The notes: generated by a model not told the origin, from the sequence alone. 64,000 nucleotides of DNA from Lysobacteraceae bacterium (GCA_023657465.1 JAGTJX010000002.1:1-64000); one strand, 5' to 3'; shown: positions 1 to 9,769, counted from the first letter of the stretch. A program made the numbers and translations.

Positions 1-237
1 CTCGATCTACGAGGTAAGCGCTATGACATGGCCATGCATGAGCTAGAGAAGTATCTCGACCGCGCGTTTCGTTCCGGTCGTGCAGAAGTCACGATTGTTC
101 ATGGACTAGGTACAGGCACGATCAGGCAAGGAACACTCGAGCTACTAAAGTCACTTCCTTATATTAAGTCGTATTATGATGGTGGAACGGGTCGTGGCGG
201 AGATGGCGCTACGGTGGTGGAGTTTGCCCGGAACTAG
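1..237 (+). CDS. mutS2: MutS2-like protein, C-terminal Smr domain (5' truncated by window edge)
   Basis: The reading frame is open from base 1 and ends at TAG 235-237, so only the last 78 codons are seen. They form an Smr domain: the LDLRG motif is the first five visible residues and HGLGTG is at about visible residues 34-39. The end (GGDGATVVEF) is like MutS2 tails. Smr domains are nucleases or RNA/DNA-binding modules; in MutS2 they follow an ATPase and act in recombination suppression or rescue of collided ribosomes. A stand-alone Smr protein cannot be excluded because the ATPase part lies outside the window. The 3' end overlaps the convergent prolyl oligopeptidase gene by 29 bp. Confidence 0.75.
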   Translation, partial: LDLRGKRYDMAMHELEKYLDRAFRSGRAEVTIVHGLGTGTIRQGTLELLKSLPYIKSYYDGGTGRGGDGATVVEFARN

Positions 238-2440
238 CCTTCTCTTCCTTCGTCAACATTCCTAAGAATTCCATGAAGAACGCAAACTCTTCTGCTGTTT
301 GCTTCACGTATTCTAATCTCGTCCCAGCACCGTGAGCAGAGTTTGCATTTACTCTGAGGAGAATGGGGTTGGTGCCCTTCTGCGCTTCTTGGAGAGCTGC
401 TGCCAATTTGAAACTATGAATAGGAGCTACACGGTCGTCTTTGTTTCCTGTTGAGATGAGAATAGGAGCGTATTCAGCAGGCGTCACGTTATGAACAGGA
501 GAGTATTTGAGCATGGCTTGAAACTCTTCTTTCGATCTCAGTGATCCGTATTCATTGATCCAGTGGAATCCACGTGTGAATTTGTGAAATCTCATCATAT
601 CGTAGACACCTACGTTTGCGATTGCAGCCCCGATAAGATCGGATGCTTGAAGTTCCATTGCAGCGATGAGGAGACCGCCGTTAGATCCCCCTTCAACACC
701 AATTCTCGAGTGTTCAGTCCAGCCTTGAGCGACTAACCACTTCGTTGCCGCCTTGAAATCGTTGAAGCTGTTTTGCTTCTTGGTCAGTGATCCATCCAGG
801 TGCCACTGTCCACCCATCTCTGCGCCACCGCGGATATTTGGAATAGCGACGATGCCACCTAGCTGCGCCCAGATGAAGAGCTTGCTATTGAACTCTGGCT
901 TCATGTTCACTCCGAATCCTCCGTATGCGTGGAGGTAGACTGGATTACTTCCGTCTCGCTTCGTGTCCTTATGATAAAGGAGCTGGATCGGAACTTCGGT
1001 TCCGTCTTCGCTCTTATATGTCGTGTGCTCGTAGACGAAGTCCTTGAGCGGAGATGCAGGATTCTCGGGTTGTAGCTTCACAAGCTTCTGAGTTCCTACT
1101 CTATAGCCATAGAGAGAGCCTTGATCAACAAGTGATTCATAAGTGAAGACTAAGATTCCTGGCTTGCCACCTGATCCTATGGAGTGGATCGTCCCAGGAC
1201 CTGGAGATGGCATCGTCTCAACGAATGCTCCATCGGCTGCTTTGTGAATATTGATCACGCTCACACCGTTGTTCACATAGTTCATGAGGAGAAACGGACT
1301 AACGATCTGAATGGAGTCTAGGTATCCGGCAGTTTTGCTTTCGGCTACTATGGTCTCCCATTCCTTTGGAGATTTTGCAGTTTTGGGAATCCAAATCAGC
1401 TTACGGTTTACAGCTTCGTGATTCGTAATCATGAGATAGCCGTCTTTAGTGGATGTGATGAGTTGAAAATCTGCATTCAATTCATGTGAGACCAGTGGTT
1501 TGAATATTGGTCTTTTAGATAGATCGATGTCTCTCGTTAGAATGGCGTTACCCTTGTATCTCGGATCGATTCTGTAGAGGACGATCTCTTCGCTATCGGG
1601 ATTAAAATATCCATCCACTTCTCCGATTCTGAGTTTTTGGGTCGAAGTAGATGAGTTTGTCTTGTGATGTAGGTGTTCCGAAGACGTGATACTTCACTTG
1701 CTCTCTGCGATTACCATCGACATATTTCTGATCAGGTTTCTCGTACTGAGTGTAGAGGCAGCCTTTTTCGTCTGGACTGTAGCTGATCCCACCTTTTACC
1801 CATTTGACATCGTCAGGTGCATGTTTGCCAGTCGCGAGATCAATGACGAAGAACTCTGACCAATCGGATCCGAACTTGTTCACTTCGTAGACTAAGTACT
1901 TACCTTCTTGAATGATTTCGACATCTCTTAAGGTCACAAGATGCCTCATAGGAGCACCCCATTTTTCAGTGGAGAGTAGAATCTCGCCTGCACCGATTTC
2001 TTTTTTGGTTGAGCGCACGATTGCCCAGTTCGGAGTGAGCCCTGCTTCTACGATTTTGTAGTAATAGTATTTTCCGAATTTGACTGGTTCGCCCTTCTCA
2101 TCAGGGAATAGCCAAGTTGTCTGAGGCTTGGAGTACATTGATTTGAAGTGCTCGATGATTTTCTTCTGAGTCTTGATGGTCGAGGAGAGAACGTTTGAGG
2201 TGAGACGGTTCTGCGCGTTCACCCAGTTTTGAGTTTCTTCAGAAGTCGTGTTCTCTAGTCCACGGTAGGGATCAGAAACTGGGGTGCCTTGAATATTGTC
2301 GGTTTGAGAAACTTTTGGGTACTTGGGATACTCAATCAGATTCGATGCACATTTTTCGTTTCGAGTTGCTCTTCTTGGGAGTGTCTTCAGCAAGAGCGGG
2401 GTGAATGTGAGAGTGCGAGTAAAGTAGTGAGAAGTATCAT
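209..2440 (-). pseudogene. Prolyl oligopeptidase (S9A), broken by frameshifts
   Basis: Two long minus-strand frames together make one prolyl oligopeptidase, a serine peptidase that cuts short peptides after proline. Frame 1 (2393-1602) has the beta-propeller start, including DPYRGLE. Frame 2 (1618-209) has the catalytic domain, with the nucleophile in GGSNGG, the Asp in GNKDDRVAP and the His in NSAHGAG. The frames meet at a T5 run (1634-1638, A5 on the coding strand); removing one A joins them. Upstream, ATG 2440 begins a signal peptide (MILLTTLLAL...), but reaching frame 1 needs further shifts: PALAEDTPKK lies in one frame and LIEYPKYPKV in another. An SD-like AAGGAG directly abuts that ATG. 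It is either a decaying gene or local sequence error; the family and the 1634-1638 shift are clear, the 5' lesions less so. Confidence 0.8.
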
Positions 2441-2557
2441 CTCCTTCTTTTCGGAAGAGGGGAGGTAAAAAATAAGAATTAAATCAAGGTGTTAGCCGAG
2501 TTTTTACCTCGGGAAAGGTCTGGAATAACTCCTTGATATATAAAGAGAACTAGTGAT

Positions 2558-4034
2558 ATGACGCATTGCATGGTGATTTTATCTCTTCTTACTCTCATTT
2601 CGTTAAACGGACCCGCTCAAGCCTTCTATGGTGACAGCTGCTCTGATGATCTGAAGATCGTTACTTCAAGAGATGCCCAAGTTGTGTGGATCTCATTCCT
2701 CTTCGGTAACTTCTGATTGCGAGCCTGAGTTCTTGCTCGATGATGGCTCGGTTTGGCGAGTGGGATCCAGGCGCTGGAACGCAGACTACGAGAAACAGTT
2801 CTCGGATTGGCTCTCAACACAGATCAATGACAAGGTTTTCTACGAAGTGAATATGTCCACAGATTGTGCGGACGCGGTTTTTGTTCTTCGTGCGATTTTC
2901 TCGCGCATTCACCACCTTCCATTCGTGATTCATCCCGATCCCTATCACGGTAAGGTGACGTTCCACCAAGGTTGGAAAAACTGGGCTGACATTCCGACTG
3001 AGAGAGGCGAGAGAAATTGGACTCTCTCTAACTGGCGAGAGCGTGCGAAGACGGACAAGCGCTTCAGGAAGTTTGCAGAACACTTCAGGTATTACTTCAC
3101 GACTCTCGATATTCCTCACAACACATACCCTACCCAGCTCTTCAATGAAGAGGAGAAGACTCTTTCATCGAATCTCAGAGTAGGATCAGTGATTTTCTGG
3201 GGAAGTCATATTGGCACGATTTTCAAAATCGATATTCAGTGCAGATCTCCGATTGTATTCCGTGACTCACATGTTCCAGCAGCCGTGAGAGATTTTACAG
3301 CAGTTCCTTCTGCAGGAGACCTCTTCACGAGTGAATGGCACGAGACGGATGGTTCAGGATACCTCAATTGGAGTTGGGACGTGAATTGCGCTGGCAAGTG
3401 GAAGAAGATCCCTGATGAGTCGATGCCAGGATATTCGTTGCAGCAGTTTTCATCGAAGTTAGCTACTGTGAGAGACTGGTTGAGTGAGAATGTGGGACGC
3501 CTTTTACCAGACTTCAATTATTACGGCCAAAACCTAAAACATCTGACTGAGTACTTCAAATTCCGCGCTGCTCTCGTGGATGAAGCGGTGAGGCTTATCC
3601 CCACAAAGCTTGCAGAGTTACAAGATCCTAAGACATTCCTCTATGAGGCATATTCCACTCCGTCACGCGACAAGAAGGGATGTGAGAAGATCAATCAGCT
3701 CTCCGTCGATACGCTTGAGCCTGATTCTGAGATCAGGACTGGCGAGTGGTATGACTTGCTCAATCAGGTCATCATCACGAAGTTCAAGTTTGAATTCAAA
3801 ACTTACTCCATCTCTCTTGGAGATATGATGCAGCTCTGTACTCAGTTCAGTCCGTTTTCGAGTGACCCTGCTGACTCACATGACCTACGCTGGGACTTAA
3901 AACGAGTCTTAAAGTTGAGATCAGAGGGTGGGGCTAAGATAGATAACCCAGCTCGAGGTATCCGCGCTGTTTCTGTAGTCAATTCGAGCGGGAAACTGAG
4001 CTGGATTGAAGTCGCTATTCCTGTCAAGCCTTGA
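2558..4034 (+). pseudogene. Secreted protein with NlpC/P60-like features, frameshifted near its start
   Basis: ATG 2558 starts a good signal peptide (hydrophobic run, then GPAQA and a mature start FYGDSC). This frame stops at TGA 2714-2716. The rest of the protein, about 450 codons to 4034, is in another frame, so one indel lies between about 2670 and 2713. The body contains STDCADAVFVLRAIF, which resembles a papain-like Cys nucleophile segment, and GSVIFWGSHIGTIFKI, which resembles the His strand of NlpC/P60 cell-wall peptidases. That assignment is only a resemblance. The codon pattern is normal after the break, so the damage is recent or a sequencing error. The gene ends one base before the convergent brnA stop. 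Confidence 0.6.
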
Positions 4035-4283
4035 CTAAGACGCTCTCTTCTCTTTGAGAGAATCAATCTTATCGATTAACCAAGTTTTCATCAAAGCTTG
4101 GCGTGCGATTCCACGACGGAGAGCTTCTTTGTCGAGTTCTTTGATTGCCCAAATGGGGAGGTCAATGTTCACTTTGCGGACTCCTTGGCTGAAGTCAACG
4201 TAGGGTGTAATATCTCCACCCTCATCGAAAATTTTATCGAACTCTTCTGCAGTGATTTTTTTTCTCTGATTTTTATTGTTCAT
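4035..4283 (-). CDS. brnA: BrnA-like CopG/RHH antitoxin
   Basis: 82 residues. The N-terminal half (ITAEEFDKIFDEGGD) and the C-terminal half (VRKVNIDLPIWAIKELDKEA, then RRGIARQALMKTWL) follow the BrnA/CopG antitoxin layout: a toxin-binding arm followed by a ribbon-helix-helix DNA-binding domain. In type II BrnTA modules BrnA neutralises the RNase BrnT and autorepresses the operon. Here the ATG overlaps the stop of an upstream toxin scrap (TAA 4275-4273 inside ATGAACAATAA), the usual toxin-antitoxin coupling. The toxin itself is missing, so this is an orphan antitoxin. It may still repress its own promoter or neutralise a BrnT encoded elsewhere. Confidence 0.75.
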   Translation of the reverse strand: MNNKNQRKKITAEEFDKIFDEGGDITPYVDFSQGVRKVNIDLPIWAIKELDKEALRRGIARQALMKTWLIDKIDSLKEKRAS

Positions 4284-4350
4284 TATAAAGCTCCCTTACT
4301 TCTCTTCTTGCCCTTCTGGCAGAAATAATGCGAATCACCGAACCCCGAAA
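4273..4350 (-). pseudogene. brnT: 3' remnant of a BrnT-like toxin
   Basis: Read on the minus strand immediately before brnA, one frame gives about 25 codons ending VIRIISARRARREVRELYNEQ (first residue is V5 of the scrap). BrnT toxins typically end with an IRIISAR segment followed by an Arg/Glu-rich helix, so this is the toxin's C-terminus. Two consecutive TAG codons lie just upstream (from 4354) and nothing toxin-like is readable beyond them. The scrap keeps its stop overlapping the brnA start. The toxin active site would lie in the lost part, so no functional toxin can be made. Confidence 0.65.
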
Positions 4351-4534
4351 TGTCTACTAAATAATACATAATAAATATACCCTTTTAATGTCTTTTTTAG
4401 GGAGACCTAGCAGATCCATTGAGGGCCAATTAGCAATGGACGCGCCAAATCAGGTCAGAAGAGGATTCTCTCCTTGATTCTCGGTCTCGATACCTTTAAA
4501 AGATTCATTCACGTTAAAAACATAAGGAGACTTC

Positions 4535-6655
4535 ATGGCTGGCGAAAACAGGACTGTAGACATTAATCACATCCGAAATATCGGGATTTCTGCTCACATC
4601 GATTCAGGAAAAACTACACTCTCTGAGCGTATCTTGTTTTACACTGCGAAGATTCACTCCATTCACGAAGTGAAGGGCAAAGACCAAGTCGGCGCCACCA
4701 TGGACTTCATGGAACTCGAACGTGAAAAAGGGATCACCATTCAATCTGCAGCAACTTATTGCATGTGGAAAGACTACAACATTAACTTGATCGATACTCC
4801 GGGCCACGTGGACTTCACAGTGGAAGTCGAACGCGCGCTTCGCGTTCTCGACGGTGCTGTTCTCGTTCTCTGTTCTGTTGCTGGCGTTCAATCTCAGTCC
4901 ATCACAGTTGATAGACAGATGAAGCGTTACAAAGTTCCAAGAATTTGCTTCGTAAACAAAATGGACCGCGCAGGCGCAAACCCATTCCGCGGCGTTCAAA
5001 TGTTGAGAGATAAACTCTCTCACAACGCACACCTGATCACTTATCCGATCGGTGCTGAAGATCAATTCAAAGGCGTCGTCGATCTCGTCACCATGAAGGC
5101 ATTCTATTTCGATGGCGATAACGGCGAAAAAATCCGTGAAGAAGAGATTCCGTCTGATATCGCTGATAAAGTCAAAGAAGCACGTGAAAGCTTAGTCGCT
5201 GCTCTCGGTGATTTCGACGAAGTAATTGCAGAAAAGTATCTCGAAGGACAAGAGCCTACCGTCGAAGAAATGCGTAAAGCAATTCGTACTGCTACTCTCT
5301 CACTCAACTTCACTCCTGTGATGGTTGGATCTGCATACAAGAACAAAGGCGTTCAGCTCCTCCTCGACGCTGTTGGATACTACCTCCCAGGTCCTATGGA
5401 GCGTAAGAACATCGCTCTTGACCAAAAGAACGCTGAAGCAGAAGTCGAACTCGACTCTTCTGTAGACAGTAAGAAACCTTTCGTTGGATTGGCATTCAAA
5501 CTCGAAGACGGTCGTTTCGGACAGCTCACTTACATGCGCCTTTATCAGGGAACAGTTAAGAAGGGTGATTTCATCTTGAACGCAACTCGTGACAAGCGCG
5601 TTCGTATTCCACGTATCGTTCGCATGCACGCAGACGAAATGAACGATGTTGAATCAGGTAGAGCAGGCGACATCGTCGCGATGTTCGGTGTGGATTGCGC
5701 TTCCGGTGACACGTTCACTAGTGAAGACATTCGTTACACGATGACTTCAATGTTCGTTCCAGATGCGGTTATTTCGCTTGCAGTTGCTCCTAAAGAGCGT
5801 GCTGGTGAAACGAACTTTTCAAAAGCATTAAACAGATTCTCTAAAGAAGATCCAACTCTACGCGTTCACCGTGATGAAGAGTCTGCACAGACGATCATCA
5901 GCGGAATGGGCGAATTACACCTGGAGATCTATTGCGAGCGTATGAAGCGCGAATACAACTGCGAAGTGGTCGTCGGTCAGCCTCAAGTTGCGTTCCGTGA
6001 AACCATCATGAAAAAAGGCGAGTTCAACTACACCCATAAGAAGCAATCCGGTGGATCAGGTCAATTCGGTAAAGTTGTGGGTTACATTGAGCCACTACCA
6101 GCTGATTCTGTAGTGAAGTTTGAGTTCGTCAATGACATCACGGGTGGATCGATTCCTCGTGAATACATTCCTGGTTGCGAGAAGGGCTTCATCGAAGCGG
6201 TCAAAACAGGCCGTCTCATTGGATTTCCTATCGTTGGCGTCAGGGTTGTGATCAACGACGGCGCATACCATGATGTCGACTCCTCTGAACAAGCGTTCAG
6301 AACAGCGTCGCTCATGGCATTTCGTCAGGCATATGAGCTCGCATCTCCAACCGTTCTTGAGCCGATCATGAAGCTTGAAACCCGCGCTCCAGAAGAGTTC
6401 CAAGGAACTGTCATGGGTCAGATCAACCAACGTCGTGGAATGATCTTGGACTCAGGTTCTCAGGAAGCATACGCAGTCATCAACGCTGAAGTACCTCTCT
6501 CTGAGATGTTCGGTTACTCCACAGACCTTCGTTCTGCTACACAGGGTAAGGGCGAGTTTACGATGGAATTCTCCAAGTACTCTCCCGTCCCACGTAACGT
6601 GCAGGAAGACATGGTCAAAAAGTACCAAGAGAAGAAAGCGAAAGAGCAAAAATAA
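4535..6655 (+). CDS. fusA: Elongation factor G, mitochondrial-EFG1-like (spdEFG1) type
   Basis: 706 residues, full length, five EF-G domains. GTPase motifs: AHIDSGKTT (about residues 20-28), GITI switch I, DTPGH and NKMD. EF-G moves tRNA and mRNA through the ribosome after peptide transfer, using GTP. Three features differ from ordinary bacterial EF-G and match mitochondrial EFG1 and bacterial spdEFG1: HIDSGKTT rather than HIDAGKTT, the [13 protein letters not shown] segment, and the [10 protein letters not shown] block. The start has a good SD (AAGGAG, 5 nt before ATG). The gene stands alone with no tufA, rpsL or rpsG beside it, as expected for spdEFG1. A terminator overlaps its stop codon. 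The EF-G call is certain; the subtype is inferred from motifs. Confidence 0.97.
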   Translation: MAGENRTVDINHIRNIGISAHIDSGKTTLSERILFYTAKIHSIHEVKGKDQVGATMDFMELEREKGITIQSAATYCMWKDYNINLIDTPGHVDFTVEVERALRVLDGAVLVLCSVAGVQSQSITVDRQMKRYKVPRICFVNKMDRAGANPFRGVQMLRDKLSHNAHLITYPIGAEDQFKGVVDLVTMKAFYFDGDNGEKIREEEIPSDIADKVKEARESLVAALGDFDEVIAEKYLEGQEPTVEEMRKAIRTATLSLNFTPVMVGSAYKNKGVQLLLDAVGYYLPGPMERKNIALDQKNAEAEVELDSSVDSKKPFVGLAFKLEDGRFGQLTYMRLYQGTVKKGDFILNATRDKRVRIPRIVRMHADEMNDVESGRAGDIVAMFGVDCASGDTFTSEDIRYTMTSMFVPDAVISLAVAPKERAGETNFSKALNRFSKEDPTLRVHRDEESAQTIISGMGELHLEIYCERMKREYNCEVVVGQPQVAFRETIMKKGEFNYTHKKQSGGSGQFGKVVGYIEPLPADSVVKFEFVNDITGGSIPREYIPGCEKGFIEAVKTGRLIGFPIVGVRVVINDGAYHDVDSSEQAFRTASLMAFRQAYELASPTVLEPIMKLETRAPEEFQGTVMGQINQRRGMILDSGSQEAYAVINAEVPLSEMFGYSTDLRSATQGKGEFTMEFSKYSPVPRNVQEDMVKKYQEKKAKEQK

Positions 6656-6678
6656 CAGTCCTGTGAACTGTTATTTTT
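6648..6678 (+). terminator. Terminator of fusA, overlapping its stop codon
   Basis: A perfect 12-bp inverted repeat (6648-6659 with 6667-6678) with a 7-nt loop. The upstream arm contains the fusA stop codon TAA (6653-6655); the downstream arm ends in a T5 run. The stem is AT-rich on the outside with ACAGT/ACTGT at the top, so the A and T tracts allow it to work in both directions. Confidence 0.7.
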
Positions 6679-6716
6679 AGCGACACAGAAGTAGCATAAA
6701 TAGAGCATATTTAACT

Positions 6717-6778
6717 ATTGACGTTTGGCGTCAATTATTGGATATATGGGGAAATTTCAATAGAAGGAGTGCCCCATG
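6717..6778 (+). promoter_or_regulatory. Promoter with palindromic -35 and a start-codon hairpin
   Basis: TTGACG (6718-6723), a 17-bp spacer and GATATA (6741-6746) make a plausible sigma-70 promoter. The -35 lies in a perfect inverted repeat, ATTGACG / CGTCAAT (6717-6723, 6729-6735), that could be an operator. In the transcript ATGGGG (6746-6751) can pair with CCCCAT (6772-6777), which includes the first two bases of the start codon of the next gene and loops out its SD (AAGGAG, 6764-6769). Whether the hairpin is in the mRNA depends on the exact start site, which I cannot determine. Confidence 0.4.
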
Positions 6779-7129
6779 GTTTTAGCTATTTTGTTTATTT
6801 CACAATTTGTTCATGCTCAATACAATGCTCAGTCTACTTCATTTTCGAAGAAGCAAGAGAGTCCTGTCGAATTAGAAATCAAGCAGACGATTCGTGCTGT
6901 CGAAGATCAATTCGACTTGTTCTGCGAGAAGGATAAGACTCCTGGTTTCTTCCAGCACTTTTCATTCTGCTCAGGTGAGTACAACATGTCTAAGCCTTGT
7001 GCAAAGAAGACCATCTACGAGTGCAAAAACCGCGCTGGAAAAGTCACTAAGAAGATCAAGACTTGGGTGACTTATGACATGAGCGGAAACGCCACCAAGC
7101 TTGTTAAAATTAAAGTTAAAAACAAGTAA
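6776..7129 (+). CDS. Small secreted protein of unknown function
   Basis: 117 residues. Not recognised. An N-terminal hydrophobic stretch ends in VHAQY, a likely signal-peptidase-I site after about residue 14, so the mature protein is near 100 residues and exported. The mature part has five cysteines (FCEKD, FCSG, PCAKK, YECKN region), a predicted helical acidic start and a basic C-terminus rich in Lys. Cysteines suggest disulfides in the periplasm. SD AAGGAG is 6 nt before the ATG. It is probably transcribed alone from the promoter just upstream, with the fusA terminator behind it. Confidence 0.65.
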   Translation: MVLAILFISQFVHAQYNAQSTSFSKKQESPVELEIKQTIRAVEDQFDLFCEKDKTPGFFQHFSFCSGEYNMSKPCAKKTIYECKNRAGKVTKKIKTWVTYDMSGNATKLVKIKVKNK

Positions 7130-7217
7130 TCGTAAATTCTGATCTAGAAAAAGAACGAAACGATAAGCTTCTGGTCGATGAATCAGACTGTACGTTTCAG
7201 AGGCATATTCATCTAAT

Positions 7218-7285
7218 AAATATGTACTTACTAGGTACAGAAGTTGTAATTCAATTCACTGACCACACCCGATAAGTACATATTT
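7218..7285. repeat. Inverted repeat, 13-bp arms
   Basis: AAATATGTACTTA (7218-7230) and its exact complement TAAGTACATATTT (7273-7285) are separated by 42 bases in the gap between two convergent genes. The right arm touches the stop codon of the glycosyltransferase gene. AT-rich arms and position are compatible with a shared terminator region, though the loop is long; a decayed small mobile element is the alternative. Confidence 0.5.
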
Positions 7286-9015
7286 TAGTAATCTAAAATC
7301 TCATAGACAGAATAGGGTTTGTTATTAAGAACTTGCTCGAATACTTTCTTATGCTTAAATCCATTGATAATTTTTTGACAAAAAGTGACTTGAACTTTGT
7401 CCATAGTGTTGCACCAAAAGTTCCAATGAAAGAAAATTCCACCAGGATAATTTTTTCTCCATACTCTGATTTGATTTCGTAGAATGAGAGGCTGATCGAG
7501 TAAGTGAGAAAGAATAGAGCTCTGTGCTGAGCTAACTCCTAGTATCAACCACATGCTTGGATTATGGCTGAATATGAGGGCATCTTTAGAAATCTTGGAC
7601 GCGACTTCTCTAGAGAATGAAACATCCAACCTTGCTTGGACTGCTTCTTGACCTAGCAGAGTCACTTCTTCAAGCGTAGTTGCCCAAGTTGAGACAATTA
7701 AAATCAACATCGCAAGTGGGGCTACTTTAATGATTGCTTTAAAGTTTTGAGTCAAAACTTCAATGATACGATTTGCTCCAAATCCAGATAGTATTGCAAG
7801 CGCTGGAGCTGAGATGACTGAATACCTGACATCGATTCCGTAATTGTATCCACCTGCATAGAAGAATAAAAAAATACCAAAAGTCAGAATGAACCAAGTC
7901 CAAACGGACAAGAGTTCTATTTTATTTTTTTTCGCTCTGAAAAAAAGTCCGAATAAGGCGCATATTGTAAAAAAAATTGGAAAACGAACATTTGTAAAAT
8001 AAAAAGGGATGTTCATTCCAGAGTTCATTTTAAAAGCGTCTAAAGAGAATTTCTCTCCTGTGCCGTTACCCCAACTGTGATTTCTAAATGAAAGGATGTG
8101 TAGAAAAACTGGAAGCAGTAGGACTGTCAAAGCAGGTAATAGAATATAAAAACGATTGATTTTTAATTCTGTTTTTAGAGCTGGGTACAATATCAAAAGT
8201 ACAGGAATCAGCATGAGAGGAGATTCTCCTCTCATTTGGAATGTAAAACCTAGAGATCCAATCAGAGATGCTCCCGAAAACCAAGAAGGAAGTTGCCTAT
8301 AAATCAGGGCACAATAAATGGTAAGAGTAGAAAACAAAACAGTAGGGATCTCCACAGCAGCAGTATTAGCAAATCTCATGACCATCGGAGTGAGTGAAAA
8401 AAATAAAGCTGAATACAATGCCCCTAGTTCGGATTGAAAAAGTAAGTAGTAGACACAGAAAATAAGTAAGATTGTAAAAAAATAAGCGCAATTTACCGCA
8501 AAAAACGCTGTCGCTTCGCTCACATTAAAAATAGAAAAAAAATAAGAGAGGTATGTAGGGTATCCACCAGGTTGCTTATTGTATTCTCGTGCTTGGGCAA
8601 ATAGCTTGCCTTGTCTGATAGTTCCTTGATTCACCATGAGAGATTCACCCGTTGTGTGAATGAGTTGTCCGATATTCTCGTAGATGTGTTCATCAAAATA
8701 TACACGGTTCGTCTGTGGTACGTAGTTTTTTAGGAATACGGTTGAGAAAATGAGGATCAGAAGTAATGCTAATCTCGTTATAGGTTTACTCTGAATGATG
8801 GGGCTCAGAGTGATTCGCCAATGGTAGGCTAACCCGATTGAGATGAGTGCTGTACTGATGTAAAGTGACCATACTGTTGCGCGTGGGAGAATCTTAGTTG
8901 TGATGTAGAAGTGACCTTCAGAGAGGAATAATAAAAATGCGAGTGAGATCATTAAAACGGTGAATGCTACTCCTGAAATCTTAATCCATGTCATATGTGA
9001 GATTGTACTAAACAA
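7285..9015 (-). CDS. GT-C type membrane glycosyltransferase (ArnT/PMT-like)
   Basis: 576 residues with about ten to twelve hydrophobic segments. The first large outer loop carries VYFDEHIYENIGQ, matching the acidic pair expected in the catalytic loop of GT-C/GT39/GT83 enzymes. These use polyprenyl-phosphate sugars and transfer the sugar on the periplasmic face, to lipid A, proteins or glycans. The C-terminal 120 residues form a soluble periplasmic part. The gene is AT-rich and stands alone, with no sugar-lipid synthase next to it; the HAD-UbiA fusion at 58262 could supply a donor. The acceptor cannot be told from sequence. Confidence 0.75.
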   Translation of the reverse strand: MFSTISHMTWIKISGVAFTVLMISLAFLLFLSEGHFYITTKILPRATVWSLYISTALISIGLAYHWRITLSPIIQSKPITRLALLLILIFSTVFLKNYVPQTNRVYFDEHIYENIGQLIHTTGESLMVNQGTIRQGKLFAQAREYNKQPGGYPTYLSYFFSIFNVSEATAFFAVNCAYFFTILLIFCVYYLLFQSELGALYSALFFSLTPMVMRFANTAAVEIPTVLFSTLTIYCALIYRQLPSWFSGASLIGSLGFTFQMRGESPLMLIPVLLILYPALKTELKINRFYILLPALTVLLLPVFLHILSFRNHSWGNGTGEKFSLDAFKMNSGMNIPFYFTNVRFPIFFTICALFGLFFRAKKNKIELLSVWTWFILTFGIFLFFYAGGYNYGIDVRYSVISAPALAILSGFGANRIIEVLTQNFKAIIKVAPLAMLILIVSTWATTLEEVTLLGQEAVQARLDVSFSREVASKISKDALIFSHNPSMWLILGVSSAQSSILSHLLDQPLILRNQIRVWRKNYPGGIFFHWNFWCNTMDKVQVTFCQKIINGFKHKKVFEQVLNNKPYSVYEILDY

Positions 9016-9097
9016 AGAAAGTTTGCGCTAGATTACGTGCTATCAAATGTATTAGCTACGACTTAATCTGACACTTTTGAAAAAGAAGGGTTACCCA

Positions 9098-9133
9098 GGT
9101 TTGTATCGAGCAAACCGGATCTTAAAAAGATCC
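9098..9133 (+). promoter_or_regulatory. Two abutting hairpins before the IS481 transposase
   Basis: GGTTTG / CAAACC (9098-9103, 9111-9116) is followed directly by GGATCTT / AAGATCC (9117-9123, 9127-9133). Both stems are perfect. They lie 16 bases before the transposase ATG. Such structures upstream of transposase genes usually block read-through transcription or hide the ribosome site from outside messages. Confidence 0.45.
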
Positions 9134-9149
9134 AAGAAAGGTAAGCCCA

Positions 9150-9769
9150 ATGACAACTAATCAGAAATTGATTAAAAATAAAATAGGTCTTTTGAACCTC
9201 GCAGAAGAGCTAGGGAATGTGTCCCGGGCTTGCAAAGTGATGGGTTTCTCTCGTGACACCTTTTACCGCTACCAAGAGCTAGTGGCCGAAGGCGGGATGG
9301 AGAACTTAATTGAAAAGACGAGACGTAAACCCAATCTAAAGAATAGGACCGATGAAAAGACGGAAAATGCCGTGGTACAAATTGCGGTCGACAATCCCGC
9401 CTATGGCCAGGTACGCGCCAGTAACGAACTAAGAAAGCTAGGTGTTTTTGTTTCGCTGGCAGGTGTTAGGTGCATCTGGGTTAGGAATGAACTTGAAACT
9501 TTTAAAAAGCGCCTTAAGGCTTTAGAGCAAAAGGTGCAAGAAACTGGAGGTATTATCCTCACAGAAGCCCAAGTTCATGCCCTAGAACGAAAGAAGCAAG
9601 ACGACGTAGCTATAGGAGAAATCAAAACTGAACATCCTGGCTATTTAGGCTCGCAGGACACTCTTTACGTGGGCAATCTCAAAGGTGTTGGTCGCATTTA
9701 CCAACAGACCTTTGTAGATACTTATTCGAAAGTGGCCTTTGCGAAACTCTATACCACTAAAACTCCGAT
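9150..9769 (+). pseudogene. IS481-family transposase, N-terminal two thirds
   Basis: About 207 codons before the IS3-like insertion. Residues about 12-60 form a helix-turn-helix (GNVSRACKVMGFSRDTFYRY). The RNase H-like catalytic core begins with HPGYLGSQDTLYVGNLKG, which holds the first Asp, followed by YQQTFVDTYSKVAFAKLYTT. The frame is intact up to the insertion point after CGAT 9766-9769. Beyond it an unrelated 30-codon tail is read from the inserted element. SD-like AAAGGTAAG precedes the ATG. Confidence 0.85.

Noticed and set aside
4035-4350. A complete BrnTA toxin-antitoxin module
   Set aside because: Only about 25 toxin codons remain, after two TAG codons.
4284-4534. Additional gene or tRNA before fusA
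   Set aside because: Apart from the BrnT scrap I see no cloverleaf and no coding frame; a weak TTGATT box at 4474 has no convincing -10.
4604-5065. 153-codon antisense frame in fusA
   Set aside because: Codon-pattern shadow of fusA; no start signal and no protein-like composition.
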